Positions 1-8,216 of a stretch of DNA of 64,000 nucleotides are shown piece after piece. Source of the DNA: Propioniciclava sp. MC1595 (GTDB taxonomy: Bacteria > Actinomycetota > Actinomycetes > Propionibacteriales > Propionibacteriaceae); assembly GCF_017569205.1 (NCBI RefSeq), contig NZ_CP071870.1:3348001-3412000 (forward strand), given 5' to 3'. Under the pieces are notes generated by a model. The model was not told the origin of the DNA and ran no database searches. It worked only from the letters and a program-made list of their open reading frames with translations. Position 1 is the first letter of the stretch. Each line of letters opens with the position of its first letter. A program made the translations under genes and the position numbers.

Positions 1-2
1 TC

Positions 3-614
3 CTCGGCCATCAGACGATTGACGACCCTGTCGCGCACTCGTTTTTCACGGCCACGCCCCCGAGTGTACGCGGGGAGGCTATCGGAAAGATTGCGTGGTC
101 TTTCTTCCGCGCGGAGACGGTGGACGATGCGGTACGTGACCGCTTTGCCAGCTTCCTAGACGATCGTATTGCTCACGTGGCCGCCCACCATGGGGACGGA
201 GGGGAACTCTCGGGCATGTATTGGATTGCTAAGGGGGGTAAGTTTCCAGTCGAATGGTGGCTTCCTCGACTGCGGCAAGCGCTGGAGTTCGAGCCAAGCA
301 TTGCGACGGAGCGCTACATGATCGGAAGTGAACTTGCGGAGGCCGCGACCGTGGACCCGAAAAATGCGTTAGCAGTGCTGCAATCGCTCCTTTCACGACG
401 AGACCAGGAAGGGATGGTTAGTTTCGACCTCATGCGAAAGGCGGTGCCAACGGTTATAGCCGCTGCCATCCGGTCTGGGGACGATGACTTACGGAAAGAA
501 GCGGATCGATACATGAACGAACTGGGGGCCGCAGGCAATTTGGGTCTCGAAGCTGAGGTACACGCGATTCTTCAGGGAAAGGCGGCCGGTGGGGCCTGGG
601 TTGAAGAGGTTTGA
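3..614 (+). CDS. C-terminal part of a large protein, possibly a STAND-type NTPase (5' end outside window)
   Basis: The frame is open from position 3 to the TGA at 612-614, so this is the last 203 codons of a longer gene; the GTG at 120 is only an internal codon. The product is soluble and helical, with repeated pairs of amphipathic helices. The stretch LSGMYWIAKGGKFPVEWW followed by a TERYMIGSELAEAA-type helix resembles, from memory, the helical C-terminal ends of very large STAND-type ATPases found in defence islands. That assignment is an inference because no P-loop is visible. Base composition looks lower in G+C than the core genes to the right, consistent with transfer. Any large helical-repeat protein is an alternative. 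Confidence 0.5.
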   Translation, partial: LGHQTIDDPVAHSFFTATPPSVRGEAIGKIAWSFFRAETVDDAVRDRFASFLDDRIAHVAAHHGDGGELSGMYWIAKGGKFPVEWWLPRLRQALEFEPSIATERYMIGSELAEAATVDPKNALAVLQSLLSRRDQEGMVSFDLMRKAVPTVIAAAIRSGDDDLRKEADRYMNELGAAGNLGLEAEVHAILQGKAAGGAWVEEV

Positions 615-964
615 CCAAACCCGGTCCGCACGGTTCTCCTTGAGGTTGCGCGACCGTTCAGTGCGATTGGTCAAGGGCGAGGGGCTGGATGACGACAGAT
701 CCTACTCCTGAGCGACCTTCGTCGTCGAAGCACCTCCGTGCGGTGGACCCAGCAGAACTGGCAGCTACCCACGGGAAGGAAGGAGCTCCGGCGGTCACGT
801 GCCAGAATACATTGACTCCTTCGACATCGTTGGGGGCCGACCTATGCACACTGGACGTGCTGACCGAAAGCGCCTACGGGCAGTCGATGTCGCACAGTCC
901 GGGAGTTCAATAGCCGCATCCAGCGGGTACGAACGAACACAACTGGCCGCGGGTGACGTTCGTG
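615..964. other. Gene-poor stretch
   Basis: No convincing gene. A 74-codon frame at 689-913 (+) has a GAGGGG-like ribosome site a few bases upstream of its ATG, and a second short frame (799-1029) overlaps it, but neither product has recognisable motifs, predicted structure or clear codon bias. The stretch may be decayed. Confidence 0.4.
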
Positions 965-1435
965 CTATATATCCAGTTGACGCCGTCGGCGAAGATAGGC
1001 AGACCGGAGAGCTACCAGCGTTCGCCTAGCTTCTGAGCCTTGACCCGCCAGCTTGAAGGCTGCGATTGAGAATGCAGCCAAGATGGCGCAGACCGTGAGG
1101 CGGGCTGGACTCGCCGCGAACAGATCAATCCACCCTGTGAGTGTCACTAGAGATCCGGACCCCACCGAGTCAATGGCGTCCGCCAAGACTGCGAGCAAGG
1201 CCAAGAGGCCGCCGACTGCAAAAGGCCAGGAGATGGCCGTGACTCCGTTTCGTGCTTCGACAAGGGCCTGATCGACGGTCTCTAGCCAGTCGTCCAGCAC
1301 GGCGAGTTCGTCAATCTGCTTAGGGCCAGGGTACGACTCATCCCAAACCACGGTGTGCTGGTCCTCTGCAACAGCCAGTGGAGGACTGTCGATCCTATTC
1401 GGCCTCACCGGCGAGGGCATGTCTCCATCGGTCAC
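965..1435 (-). CDS. Small membrane protein with two TM segments
   Basis: A 156-residue protein, not recognised as a named family. Residues 1-60 are hydrophilic, with an acidic amphipathic helix (LAVLDDWLETVDQALVEA). Two hydrophobic segments follow, around residues 70-90 and 108-132, joined by a short polar loop, and the tail ends in the basic run AYLRRRRQLDI. This layout suits an integral membrane protein with both ends in the cytoplasm. The start used is GTG at 1435; a downstream ATG (MPSPV) is possible. The gene points away from the HNH nuclease at 1600. Confidence 0.5.
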   Translation of the reverse strand: MTDGDMPSPVRPNRIDSPPLAVAEDQHTVVWDESYPGPKQIDELAVLDDWLETVDQALVEARNGVTAISWPFAVGGLLALLAVLADAIDSVGSGSLVTLTGWIDLFAASPARLTVCAILAAFSIAAFKLAGQGSEARRTLVALRSAYLRRRRQLDI

Positions 1436-1599
1436 AGGGCAAGGTTACGAGGTTGCCCCAACATTCCAGCACTGTCGAGCCCGGGCCGGTCGGCGGCCCG
1501 ACCTAGATACATCCTCAACTGCCGCCGGCGGTGCGCTCATGTGATGCGCGCGATGGCCGTGAAGCGTCGATGACCGTCGCTGCGTCGTAGTCTTCGGGA

Positions 1600-1998
1600 A
1601 TGGCTTTCGGCAAGACACGCAAGGCCCGCGCGGACCGGCGCCGCAAACGCCGACTGGGCAGCAAGGTCCACGACCTCACCGACTTGCAGTGGGCAGCGTT
1701 GAAGGACGCGTGGGCCGGATGCGCGTACTGCGGGGTGACCGACACGCCACTGCAGCGCGACTGCGTCCTGCCGATCTCTCGCGGCGGGCGCTACACCCTC
1801 GACAACGTCGTCCCTGCCTGCCGCTCCTGCAACACCAGCAAATGCAATGACGAAGTCACCGGCTGGCTGCGCCGCAAGCGGCTCGACGAACGCACGTTCC
1901 TGCTCCGACACCTCGACATTCGCACCACCCTCGTGCAGCAGTCCCTGCGCCGCGGCGCCTGCGCAGTGGTCGCGGAAGTGTCCACACCCATGTCGTGA
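1600..1998 (+). CDS. HNH endonuclease
   Basis: A 132-residue protein with a basic N-terminus (residues 1-25, many Arg/Lys) and a compact HNH fold. A first zinc pair CAYC (about residue 46) is followed by PISRGGRYTLDNVVPACRSC, where the second CxxC pair and the Asn of LDNVVPAC are typical, and then NTSKCND. The His of the canonical DHxxP motif is not obvious: the position preceding PISRGG reads DCVLP, so catalysis is uncertain. HNH proteins cut DNA in restriction, phage packaging and homing. The ribosome site is weak. An EEP-fold nuclease starts less than 100 bp downstream in the same direction, so the two may be cotranscribed. Confidence 0.75.
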   Translation: MAFGKTRKARADRRRKRRLGSKVHDLTDLQWAALKDAWAGCAYCGVTDTPLQRDCVLPISRGGRYTLDNVVPACRSCNTSKCNDEVTGWLRRKRLDERTFLLRHLDIRTTLVQQSLRRGACAVVAEVSTPMS

Positions 1999-2085
1999 CC
2001 GGCACTCCGCCAACGACCGACTTTGCCGCCGATGGCTCATTGTGCGCTCACCGCCGAGCGGCGGGCTGTCGGGCAGGATGACGGG

Positions 2086-2739
2086 GTGCGCGTCGGGACG
2101 TGGAATCTGGAGGGCCGCTGGAGCGAGGCCCATCGTGAGTTGCTGGCTGCCCAGGAGTGTGATGTGTGGTTGCTCACCGAGGTGCGCGACGACACATCCT
2201 TGCCGGGGTTCGGGTCGCACTTCACCGTCGCCAGGATGGGCGAACGAAGGCACTGGGCGGGTGTCTTCTCCCGCAGCCGGATCGAGCCGTTACCGGACCC
2301 GCACCCGGCCAGTGCTGCCGCCGTCGTGATGGGGTGGGTGTGGTGCAACAGCGTCCTTCCGTGGCGCACCTGCGGGACCGAGCCCTGGGGAGAAGGCACC
2401 ACCAGCGAGAAGACCTCCCGGGCACTCGAGCAACTGATGGCTGGGCTACCCGTCGGCGCCCTGGTGTGGGGCGGCGACTGGAATCACGCCATGGAGGGCC
2501 GCGAATACGCCGGCAGTCTCGCTGGCAGGACCGCGATCAGGAGCGTGCTCGCTGACCGCCAGTTGCAGCTGGTCACGCGGGGTTTGCCGCACTGCATTCC
2601 GGGCTTGTTCACGATCGACCACATCGCTGTCCCGAAGGCGGCGGAGATCGTTGGCGTCACTCGGGTCGTCGCCGAGGGCCGGCGAGGCGATCGGCTGTCT
2701 GACCACGACGTCTACACCAGCGAATTGGCCCTCGGCTGA
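2086..2739 (+). CDS. Endonuclease/exonuclease/phosphatase (EEP) family hydrolase
   Basis: About 217 residues. All EEP landmarks are present in order: TWNLEGRW with the metal-binding Asn near the N-terminus, LLTEVRD with the metal-binding Glu, VWGGDWNH (catalytic Asp-x-Asn), FTIDHIAV and the C-terminal SDHDVY (Asp-His pair). The fold covers Mg2+-dependent nucleases such as exonuclease III and DNase I and some phosphodiesterases, so the substrate cannot be read from sequence. The GTG at 2086 is preferred because VRVGTWNLEG is the normal family start; an ATG 63 bases upstream (2023) is in frame. No signal peptide is visible, so it should act in the cytoplasm. Confidence 0.7.
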   Translation: MRVGTWNLEGRWSEAHRELLAAQECDVWLLTEVRDDTSLPGFGSHFTVARMGERRHWAGVFSRSRIEPLPDPHPASAAAVVMGWVWCNSVLPWRTCGTEPWGEGTTSEKTSRALEQLMAGLPVGALVWGGDWNHAMEGREYAGSLAGRTAIRSVLADRQLQLVTRGLPHCIPGLFTIDHIAVPKAAEIVGVTRVVAEGRRGDRLSDHDVYTSELALG

Positions 2740-2847
2740 GCGCGCGCACATGCCGCGCCTAGTGCCGATCTGCGGATGGCGGGGTTTCGCGGTCCGCGGG
2801 TGGTCGCGGCGCGTGAGCCGGGCGAGGGGTGAGGCGAGTGGGCTAGG

Positions 2848-3141
2848 TCAGGCTGGTGCGGCGCTGGCAAGTTCCTCACGGGTGGGCGGGTTGGCGCCGA
2901 CGCGTCCCACGGTGATGGCCGCCGCGGCCGTTGCCTGGCGAAGTAGTGCTTCGATGCTCGCCGGTGTGAGCATCGCGCGGGGATCGTCGCCCAGGTCGAG
3001 AAATCCCGCCAAGAGGGCTGCCATGAAGGAGTCCCCGGCGCCGACTGTGTCGGCGACCACCACGGGCGGTGCGGGGACCGTGACCAGACCGTTCGCATGT
3101 GCCGCGAGAGCGCCGCTAGAGCCACGAGTGACCACCACTAG
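2848..3141 (-). pseudogene. PfkB-family sugar (fructo)kinase, C-terminal fragment cut off by IS1182-like element
   Basis: This is the distal part of the kinase gene that begins at 5595. It encodes VVVTRGSSGA, the PfkB anion-hole/catalytic signature DTVGAGDSFMAALLAGFL (catalytic Asp in GAGD) and the C-terminal helix ending at the TGA 2848-2850. The fragment has lost promoter and start. It meets the IS at CTAG 3138-3141. Joining it to the proximal fragment across a single CTAG gives ...GPALVVVTRGSSGA... in one frame, so the interruption looks recent and purely insertional. The kinase would have phosphorylated fructose released from fructans or sucrose, judging by the neighbouring GH32-like hydrolase. 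Confidence 0.85.
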
Positions 3142-4976
3142 GAGCCTGCTGAACAATCTGTCCGCGTGCCCACGGGACTGACCGGCAGCTGGCTGGAATT
3201 GTTGGGTTGTGCAGGGTGAGTCGAGTCCGCAGCGGGATGTGTTGGACGTGGAGTCGCTGGCGGGGCATTTGTTGCCGGCTGGCAGCGTGTTCCGGTTCTT
3301 GGCCGAGCACCGGCACCGCCTGTTCCCGGACGCGTTGTTCGCCGACCTGTTCCCGTCGGGGCGGGGCCGGCCATCGATCCCGGGCGAGGTGATCGCCTCG
3401 GTGATCGTGCTGCAGGCGTTGAACGGTTTGTCCGATCGGGAAGCCGTCGAAGCGCTCACGTTCGACCTGCGGTGGAAGGCGGCGTGTGGCTACCCGGTCG
3501 ACAAGAAGGCGTTTGATGCGTCGTCGTTGACGGTGTGGCGGGCTCGGCTGGCAGCGTCGGAGCGGCCGCAGCGGATCTTCGAGGTGGTCCGGGACGTGAT
3601 TGACGCCACGGGTGCGGTGAAGGGCCGGACGCGGCGTGCCCTGGACTCGACGATCCTGGATGACGCGGTGGCAAGGCAGGACACGGTCACCCAGCTGATC
3701 GCGCAGGTGCGCCGGGTGGGCCGGGAGGTGCCCGGCGCCCAGCAGGTAATCGAGCAGCGCTGCACCCGGCTGGCCGCGCTGACCGGCCAGGGGTACGACA
3801 GCACCGGCAAGCCGCGGATCGCGTGGGACGACCGCCAGGCCCGCGACGAACTGGTCACGGCGCTGGTCAACGACGCGCTCGCCCTGCTCGCCGGCCTGGA
3901 CGCCGAAGCGATCACGGCTGCTGGCGGCAAGCCGGCCGAGGCGGTCGCGTTGCTCGCCTTGGTGGCCGGTCAGGATGTTGAACCAGCCGAGGGTTCCGTC
4001 GGCACGGATGGCCGGTGGCGGATCGCCCGCCGGGTCGCCCCGGACCGGGTCATCTCAACGGTCGACCCTGATGCGCGGCATGCGCACAAGACCGTGGAGC
4101 GCCGCCAGGACGGGTTCAAGGCCCACGTGGTGATCGAGCCCGACACCGGCCTCGCGACCATGGTCGAGTTGACCAAGGCCGCCGGGCCGGACAACAGCGA
4201 CGCCACCGTCGGTGCCAGGCTGGTGGTGGCTGATCCGACCATCGACAGCCCGGTCGAGGTGCTGGGCGATTCGGCCTACGCCACCGGCGACATGCTCGCC
4301 GTCCTTGAGGCCAAGAGGTGGGTGCCGCTGGTCAAACCCTGGCCGATCCGGCCGGCCGTCGAGGACGGGTTCACCATCGACGACTTCACCCACGACCCTG
4401 CCGCCGGCACCCTGACCTGCCCAGCAGGAGTAACGAAGACCATCACCAAGACCCGCAAGGCGGTGTTCGGCATCGCCTGCCGGGCCTGCCCGTTCAGGCA
4501 GCGATGCACGACCGCCGCGAAAGGCCGCACCATCCAGCTGCACCCCCACGACCTGCTGCAACGCGCACACCGCCAACGGGCCGCCGGCGAGGGCTTCCAA
4601 GCCACCTACCGCCGGTACCGGCCCATGGTCGAACGCACGATCGCGTGGCTGGCCCGAGGCAACCGCAAAGTGCCCTACCGAGGCGTCACGAAGAACGACA
4701 ACTGGCTCCACCAACGAGTCGCGGCGATCAACCTCCGCCGCCTCCTGAACCTCGGCCTCAGCTTCGGCAACACCGGCTGGGCGATCGCCTGACCAGCCCC
4801 GGAACGAGCTTGAACACCAACCACACGGGTCCACCACGACCCTCAGACAAGCGCGACGACCCCGCTGTCGCACTCAACTGCGCTGACTCACACTCGCGGC
4901 TCGACAGCCGCGGCGGCGTCCCACCCGCCACCCACGTCCAACCCGCCGTCAGATAGACGCCTTGTTCAGCAGGCTC
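3142..4976 (+). mobile_element. IS1182-like insertion sequence (1835 bp)
   Basis: Perfect terminal inverted repeats (GAGCCTGCTGAACAA at 3142 and its complement ending at 4976) enclose one transposase gene. The element is flanked by CTAG at 3138-3141 and 4977-4980, read as a 4-bp target duplication of a palindromic site. It lies inside a PfkB kinase gene and splits it cleanly. About 180 bp of non-coding DNA follow the transposase before the right end. The single ORF of about 530 codons and the size fit the IS1182 family. Confidence 0.85.
3209..4792 (+). CDS. IS1182-like DDE transposase
   Basis: A 527-residue transposase starting at GTG. The N-terminal part (about 40-130) has the pattern GRPSIPGEVIASVIVLQALNG followed by DREAVEAL, the DUF772-type domain of IS1182/IS5-like transposases. 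Candidate catalytic residues are the Asp of ALDSTILDD (about 145), the Asp of LGDSAYATGD in the central part and the Glu of MVERTIAWLARG near the C-terminus. A cysteine cluster (CRACPFRQRC) lies between the second and third. The frame is intact, so the element could still be active. Confidence 0.88.
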   Translation: MQGESSPQRDVLDVESLAGHLLPAGSVFRFLAEHRHRLFPDALFADLFPSGRGRPSIPGEVIASVIVLQALNGLSDREAVEALTFDLRWKAACGYPVDKKAFDASSLTVWRARLAASERPQRIFEVVRDVIDATGAVKGRTRRALDSTILDDAVARQDTVTQLIAQVRRVGREVPGAQQVIEQRCTRLAALTGQGYDSTGKPRIAWDDRQARDELVTALVNDALALLAGLDAEAITAAGGKPAEAVALLALVAGQDVEPAEGSVGTDGRWRIARRVAPDRVISTVDPDARHAHKTVERRQDGFKAHVVIEPDTGLATMVELTKAAGPDNSDATVGARLVVADPTIDSPVEVLGDSAYATGDMLAVLEAKRWVPLVKPWPIRPAVEDGFTIDDFTHDPAAGTLTCPAGVTKTITKTRKAVFGIACRACPFRQRCTTAAKGRTIQLHPHDLLQRAHRQRAAGEGFQATYRRYRPMVERTIAWLARGNRKVPYRGVTKNDNWLHQRVAAINLRRLLNLGLSFGNTGWAIA

Positions 4977-5595
4977 CTAGGGCTGGGCCCAGTTGGCGCC
5001 ATGCTTCGGCCGAGGCCTCGATGGGCCTTTCGGGGTACAACCAGACCATGTCCTCGTCGGAGGCTTTCACGACGTCGCTCAACGCCACGAAGGCTTCCAC
5101 CTTGGCTCGTGCAGCGGCGGTGTCCGGGGTGATCGACGGTCGGCAGTTGGGGTCGAAACTGATCAGGGCGCCGTGGGTGCGGGTGCTCTGGATCGCCTCC
5201 AGTACGGTGTCCGCCCCTGGGGGCAGTAGCGTGGCGATCGATCCTGTGTGTACGGCACGGGCGCCCTCCAACGCTGCGGGCAGCCATTCTGGGAGTGGGG
5301 GCAGTTCCCACACCAACTCGAACTCGTATGACGCTGACCCGGTCGCGTCGAGTGTCGCAATCGCGGCACTCGACGGGTGGCGGTCGGGTGGCAGCAGGCA
5401 GCGAACTGTGTTGGCGCGGAGATGGTCGCTGATGAGCGATCCGTATTCGTCGTGGCCGAGGCGCCCCACAAAGCTGACGTCGTGGCCCAGCCGAGCCAGC
5501 CCCACCGCGACGTTCAGCGGACTGCCGCCGACATGCGGGGTGCCGTTCACCACGTCGACGAGCGCCTCCCCGACCACCATCACCGAGTTCTGCAT
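4977..5595 (-). pseudogene. PfkB-family sugar (fructo)kinase, N-terminal fragment
   Basis: The start is ATG at 5595, preceded by AGGAG, giving MQNSVMVVGEALVDVV. The first PfkB signature with GGSPLNVAVGLARLG (about residues 24-38) is present, as are the substrate-lid region and FDPNCRPS (about 145). The frame runs into the IS at ALGP-AL; the catalytic GAGD half is stranded at 2848-3141. The gene lies about 60 bp downstream of the LacI-type regulator in the same direction and was probably cotranscribed with it. As it stands the product lacks the catalytic Asp and should be inactive. Confidence 0.85.
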
Positions 5596-5657
5596 GTCCT
5601 GCTCCTGTCGTTCTGCTCCGCCATCACCGGGGCTGTCCAGGCCGCGGCCTCTGGCTG

Positions 5658-6677
5658 TCACTGCTGCCGGTCTGCGACCGACTCACGCTCGCGGAGGGGC
5701 ATGGGCACTTGGAGATGTCCCACAGGCTTCCCCGTCAGAAGCATGTCCATGGCTGCCCTTCCCATTTCCTCGTAGGGGATCCGGACGGTCGTCAGACCTG
5801 GGTGGACGTAGGTCGCGATGACGTCATCGTCGAAGGATGCGATCGAGATGTCTGTGGGGATCCGTAGTCCGCGCTCCCAAATGGCCTGGTAAGCCCCGAA
5901 TGCGAGGCGGTCGTTCATGGCGATGATGGCGGTGAGGTCGAGGCCTTGGTCCAGGAGGGCGAGCATGCCGCGGTAGCCCTTCTCGGGTTCCCAGTCCTCC
6001 TCGAAGTGGCGCGCCATGAAGGTGAGGTCCGCTTCTGCCATGGCTGATTCGATGCCCGTGAAGCGGTCGCCGATGGAGACCGACAGGCGTCGGTCGCGGC
6101 GCAGGGCGTCGGCGTCGCCGAGGAGGGCGATCCGCTCGTGTCCTCGTTCGATCAGGTGGTTCGCCACGTCCCGGCCGGCCGTGATCTCGTCTCGCAGGAC
6201 CGAGGCGTGGCCACCGGTCGAGGCGCCGTTGAGCACCACCACGGGGAGGTCCCCGACTTCGGCGGGGATGTCGATCTCCTTCGATCCCATCAGGGCGAAG
6301 ATGAGCCCGTCCGGCCTGCGGTCGAGCATGGCGCGGACGGCCCGGTTGATGCGCTTTGGATCGTTGCCCGCCTCCGCCATCAGGACGGTGTGGTCGCGGG
6401 CCTCCGCGCCATCCAGGGCGCCGCGGATCATGGCCGATGCGTAGCGGGTGACGGTCACATCGTCGGAGATGAACCCCACGGTGCGGGTCTTGCCCACACG
6501 AAGGCTTCGGGCTGCGGGGTTGGGCCGGTAGTCGAGTTCGCGGGCGGCCGCCCGAATGCGTTCCTGAGCGTCTGCAGAGAGTCGGGAGCCCTCGCGGTTG
6601 TTCAGCACGAGGCTGACGGCCGTGACGGACATTCCAGCCCGCTCGGCCACGTCGGCCAACGTTGCACGCTTTCCCAT
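5658..6677 (-). CDS. LacI-family regulator of the fructan/fructoside locus
   Basis: A 339-residue protein. Residues 4-25 (TLADVAERAGMSVTAVSLVL) form the helix-turn-helix, followed by the hinge helix with YRPNPAARSLR. The periplasmic-binding-protein-like effector domain starts with RTVGFISDDV and includes a dimerisation core and SFDDDVIATYVHPGLTTV, the usual LacI-family end. It is divergent from the sugar transporter operon, and two operators lie in the shared upstream region (6736-6751 and 6792-6807). The nearer one overlaps its own likely -10 region, so autoregulation is expected. The inducer is probably a fructoside, inferred from the GH32-like hydrolase and PfkB kinase. Confidence 0.88.
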   Translation of the reverse strand: MGKRATLADVAERAGMSVTAVSLVLNNREGSRLSADAQERIRAAARELDYRPNPAARSLRVGKTRTVGFISDDVTVTRYASAMIRGALDGAEARDHTVLMAEAGNDPKRINRAVRAMLDRRPDGLIFALMGSKEIDIPAEVGDLPVVVLNGASTGGHASVLRDEITAGRDVANHLIERGHERIALLGDADALRRDRRLSVSIGDRFTGIESAMAEADLTFMARHFEEDWEPEKGYRGMLALLDQGLDLTAIIAMNDRLAFGAYQAIWERGLRIPTDISIASFDDDVIATYVHPGLTTVRIPYEEMGRAAMDMLLTGKPVGHLQVPMPLRERESVADRQQ

Positions 6678-6735
6678 CCCGACCCTCTCGTCCCGGCAGG
6701 GCGCGCGTGCCCCACACCGATGCCCATCGTGCCCT

Positions 6736-6751
6736 GTCGAAAGGATTTAGC
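6736..6751. promoter_or_regulatory. LacI-type operator, copy 1 (imperfect)
   Basis: Read on the minus strand it is GCTAAATCCTTTCGAC, matching the perfect downstream copy in its first 12 bases. It lies about 60 bp upstream of the regulator start and overlaps TAAAT, a possible -10 element for that gene. Confidence 0.65.
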
Positions 6752-6758
6752 CAACCCG

Positions 6759-6787
6759 TTGACCGTCGGCACGGGACGTGTTACCTT
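6759..6787 (+). promoter_or_regulatory. Probable promoter of the sugar transport operon
   Basis: TTGACC (6759-6764) and TACCTT (6782-6787) are separated by 17 bp and sit exactly between the two LacI-type operators. Transcription would start at or just before the second operator, so binding there should block initiation. Confidence 0.55.
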
Positions 6788-6791
6788 CTGT

Positions 6792-6807
6792 GCTAAATCC
6801 TTTTAGC
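6792..6807. promoter_or_regulatory. LacI-type operator, copy 2 (perfect palindrome arms)
   Basis: GCTAAATCCTTTTAGC has perfect 6-bp arms around TCCT. It lies about 45 bp upstream of the lipoprotein start, just downstream of the predicted -10. Spacing to copy 1 is 56 bp centre to centre, compatible with cooperative binding or a small loop. Confidence 0.7.
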
Positions 6808-6851
6808 GCCGACGCAAAGGCTGCGGCGGCGAGGACTTTCGGAGGATCATC

Positions 6852-8159
6852 GTGACCACAGGCATCATCAAGAAGGTGGCCGCTGCGGGCGTCGCGGCCG
6901 CGCTCTCGGTTTCGCTCGGCGCCTGCGCCAAGGGCGGTTCCAGCACCACCAATCAGGGCACGTCGGCCAACGGCACCACGGAGCTGGCGATGTGGACCCA
7001 CAACGCTGGCAACGAGGAGGAGCTCGGGGCCATCACCGCCATCGTGGACGACTTCAACGCCAGCCAGACGAAGTACAAGGTCAACATCCAGGCGTTCCCT
7101 CAGGACTCCTACAACCAGTCGGTGGTGGCTGCCGCTGCCTCCAAGAAGCTCCCCTGCATCCTCGACACCGATGGCCCCAACGTCCCCAACTGGGCGTGGG
7201 CCGGCTACCTCGCTCCCCTCGAGGGGCTCGATGACACCCTCGGCAAGTTCCTGCCCGCCACGGTCGGCAAGTACAAGGACCAGAACTACTCCTACGGCTA
7301 CTACGACGTGGCCCTGGCGATGTTCTCCCGCAAGTCCGTCCTGGAGAAGCACGGCATCCGGATCCCGACCGTCGACCAGCCGTGGACCCAGGCCGAGTTC
7401 GACGGTGCCCTGAAGAAGCTGAAGGACTCCGGCGAGTACGCCTACCCCCTCGACATCGCCACGGGCTCGACCGGCGAGTGGTGGCCGTACGCCTACTCGC
7501 CCATGCTGCAGAGCTTCGGCGGTGATCTGATCGACCGCACCGACTTCAAGTCCGCCGACGGCGTCCTCAACGGGCCCGAGGCGGTGGCGTGGGCCACGTG
7601 GTTCCGTAGCCTGGTCACCAACGAGTGGGTCGCGGCCAAGAGCGGCGCAGACTCCACCAAGGACTTCGTCAATGGCCAGTCGGCCATCCTCTACAACGGC
7701 TCGTGGTCGGCCAAGGACGCCCGCGCGGCCTTCGGCGACGACCTGGTCGTCCTGCCCCCGCCGGACCTGGGCCACGGTCCCAAGATCGGCGGCGGTTCGT
7801 GGCAGTGGGCCATGTCCTCCAGCTGCTCGGCGCCGGAGGGAGCGATGGAGTACATGAAGTTCGCCGCCCAGGACAAGTACGTCGCCTCGGTGGCCGAGGC
7901 CACACGCAACATCCCGGCCACTGACGCGGCTGCCAACCAGGTGGAGGCCTTCAAGCCGGGCGGGGAGAACGACATCTTCCGCCAGTTCGCCAAGGAGTTC
8001 GCAGTCGTGAGGCCGGAGACCCCCGGCTACCCCTTCATCGCGACCGAGTTCACCAAGACCGCCCAGGACATCATCAACGGCGCTGACCCCCAGCAGGCCT
8101 TGGACCAGGCGGTCCTGAACATCGACGCCAACCAGCAGTCCAACAACTACTTCGAGTGA
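6852..8159 (+). CDS. Sugar ABC transporter substrate-binding lipoprotein
   Basis: A 435-residue extracellular solute-binding protein of the family-1 type. It starts at GTG behind GGAGG (6841-6845). A signal peptide with AALSVSLGAC gives a lipobox, so the mature protein is lipidated on the Cys near residue 25 and anchored outside the membrane. The mature part shows typical features: ELAMWTHNAGNEEE at the start, VNIQAFPQDSYNQSV, and NGSWSAKDARAAFGDD. First gene of a binding protein-permease-permease-hydrolase operon. The locus lacks an ATPase, as is usual in actinobacteria that share an MsiK-type subunit. The substrate is probably a fructooligosaccharide or sucrose-like sugar. Confidence 0.9.
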   Translation: MTTGIIKKVAAAGVAAALSVSLGACAKGGSSTTNQGTSANGTTELAMWTHNAGNEEELGAITAIVDDFNASQTKYKVNIQAFPQDSYNQSVVAAAASKKLPCILDTDGPNVPNWAWAGYLAPLEGLDDTLGKFLPATVGKYKDQNYSYGYYDVALAMFSRKSVLEKHGIRIPTVDQPWTQAEFDGALKKLKDSGEYAYPLDIATGSTGEWWPYAYSPMLQSFGGDLIDRTDFKSADGVLNGPEAVAWATWFRSLVTNEWVAAKSGADSTKDFVNGQSAILYNGSWSAKDARAAFGDDLVVLPPPDLGHGPKIGGGSWQWAMSSSCSAPEGAMEYMKFAAQDKYVASVAEATRNIPATDAAANQVEAFKPGGENDIFRQFAKEFAVVRPETPGYPFIATEFTKTAQDIINGADPQQALDQAVLNIDANQQSNNYFE

Positions 8160-8167
8160 CGAACGGA

Positions 8168-8195
8168 GGGTGGCGCCGCACGTGCGGCGCCACCC
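8168..8195. promoter_or_regulatory. 28-bp perfect palindrome between binding protein and permease genes
   Basis: A GC-rich perfect inverted repeat (arms GGGTGGCGCCGCAC) begins 9 bp after the binding-protein stop and ends about 20 bp before the first permease. Such intercistronic hairpins commonly protect the upstream message or partly terminate, giving more binding protein than permease. No T-run follows. Confidence 0.7.
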
Positions 8196-8216
8196 ATCCT
8201 CGAGGAGGAACTCCCC

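Noticed and set aside
689-1029. Two short overlapping frames as genes
   Set aside because: No motif, no predicted structure, weak codon bias; only one has a ribosome-site-like GAGGGG.
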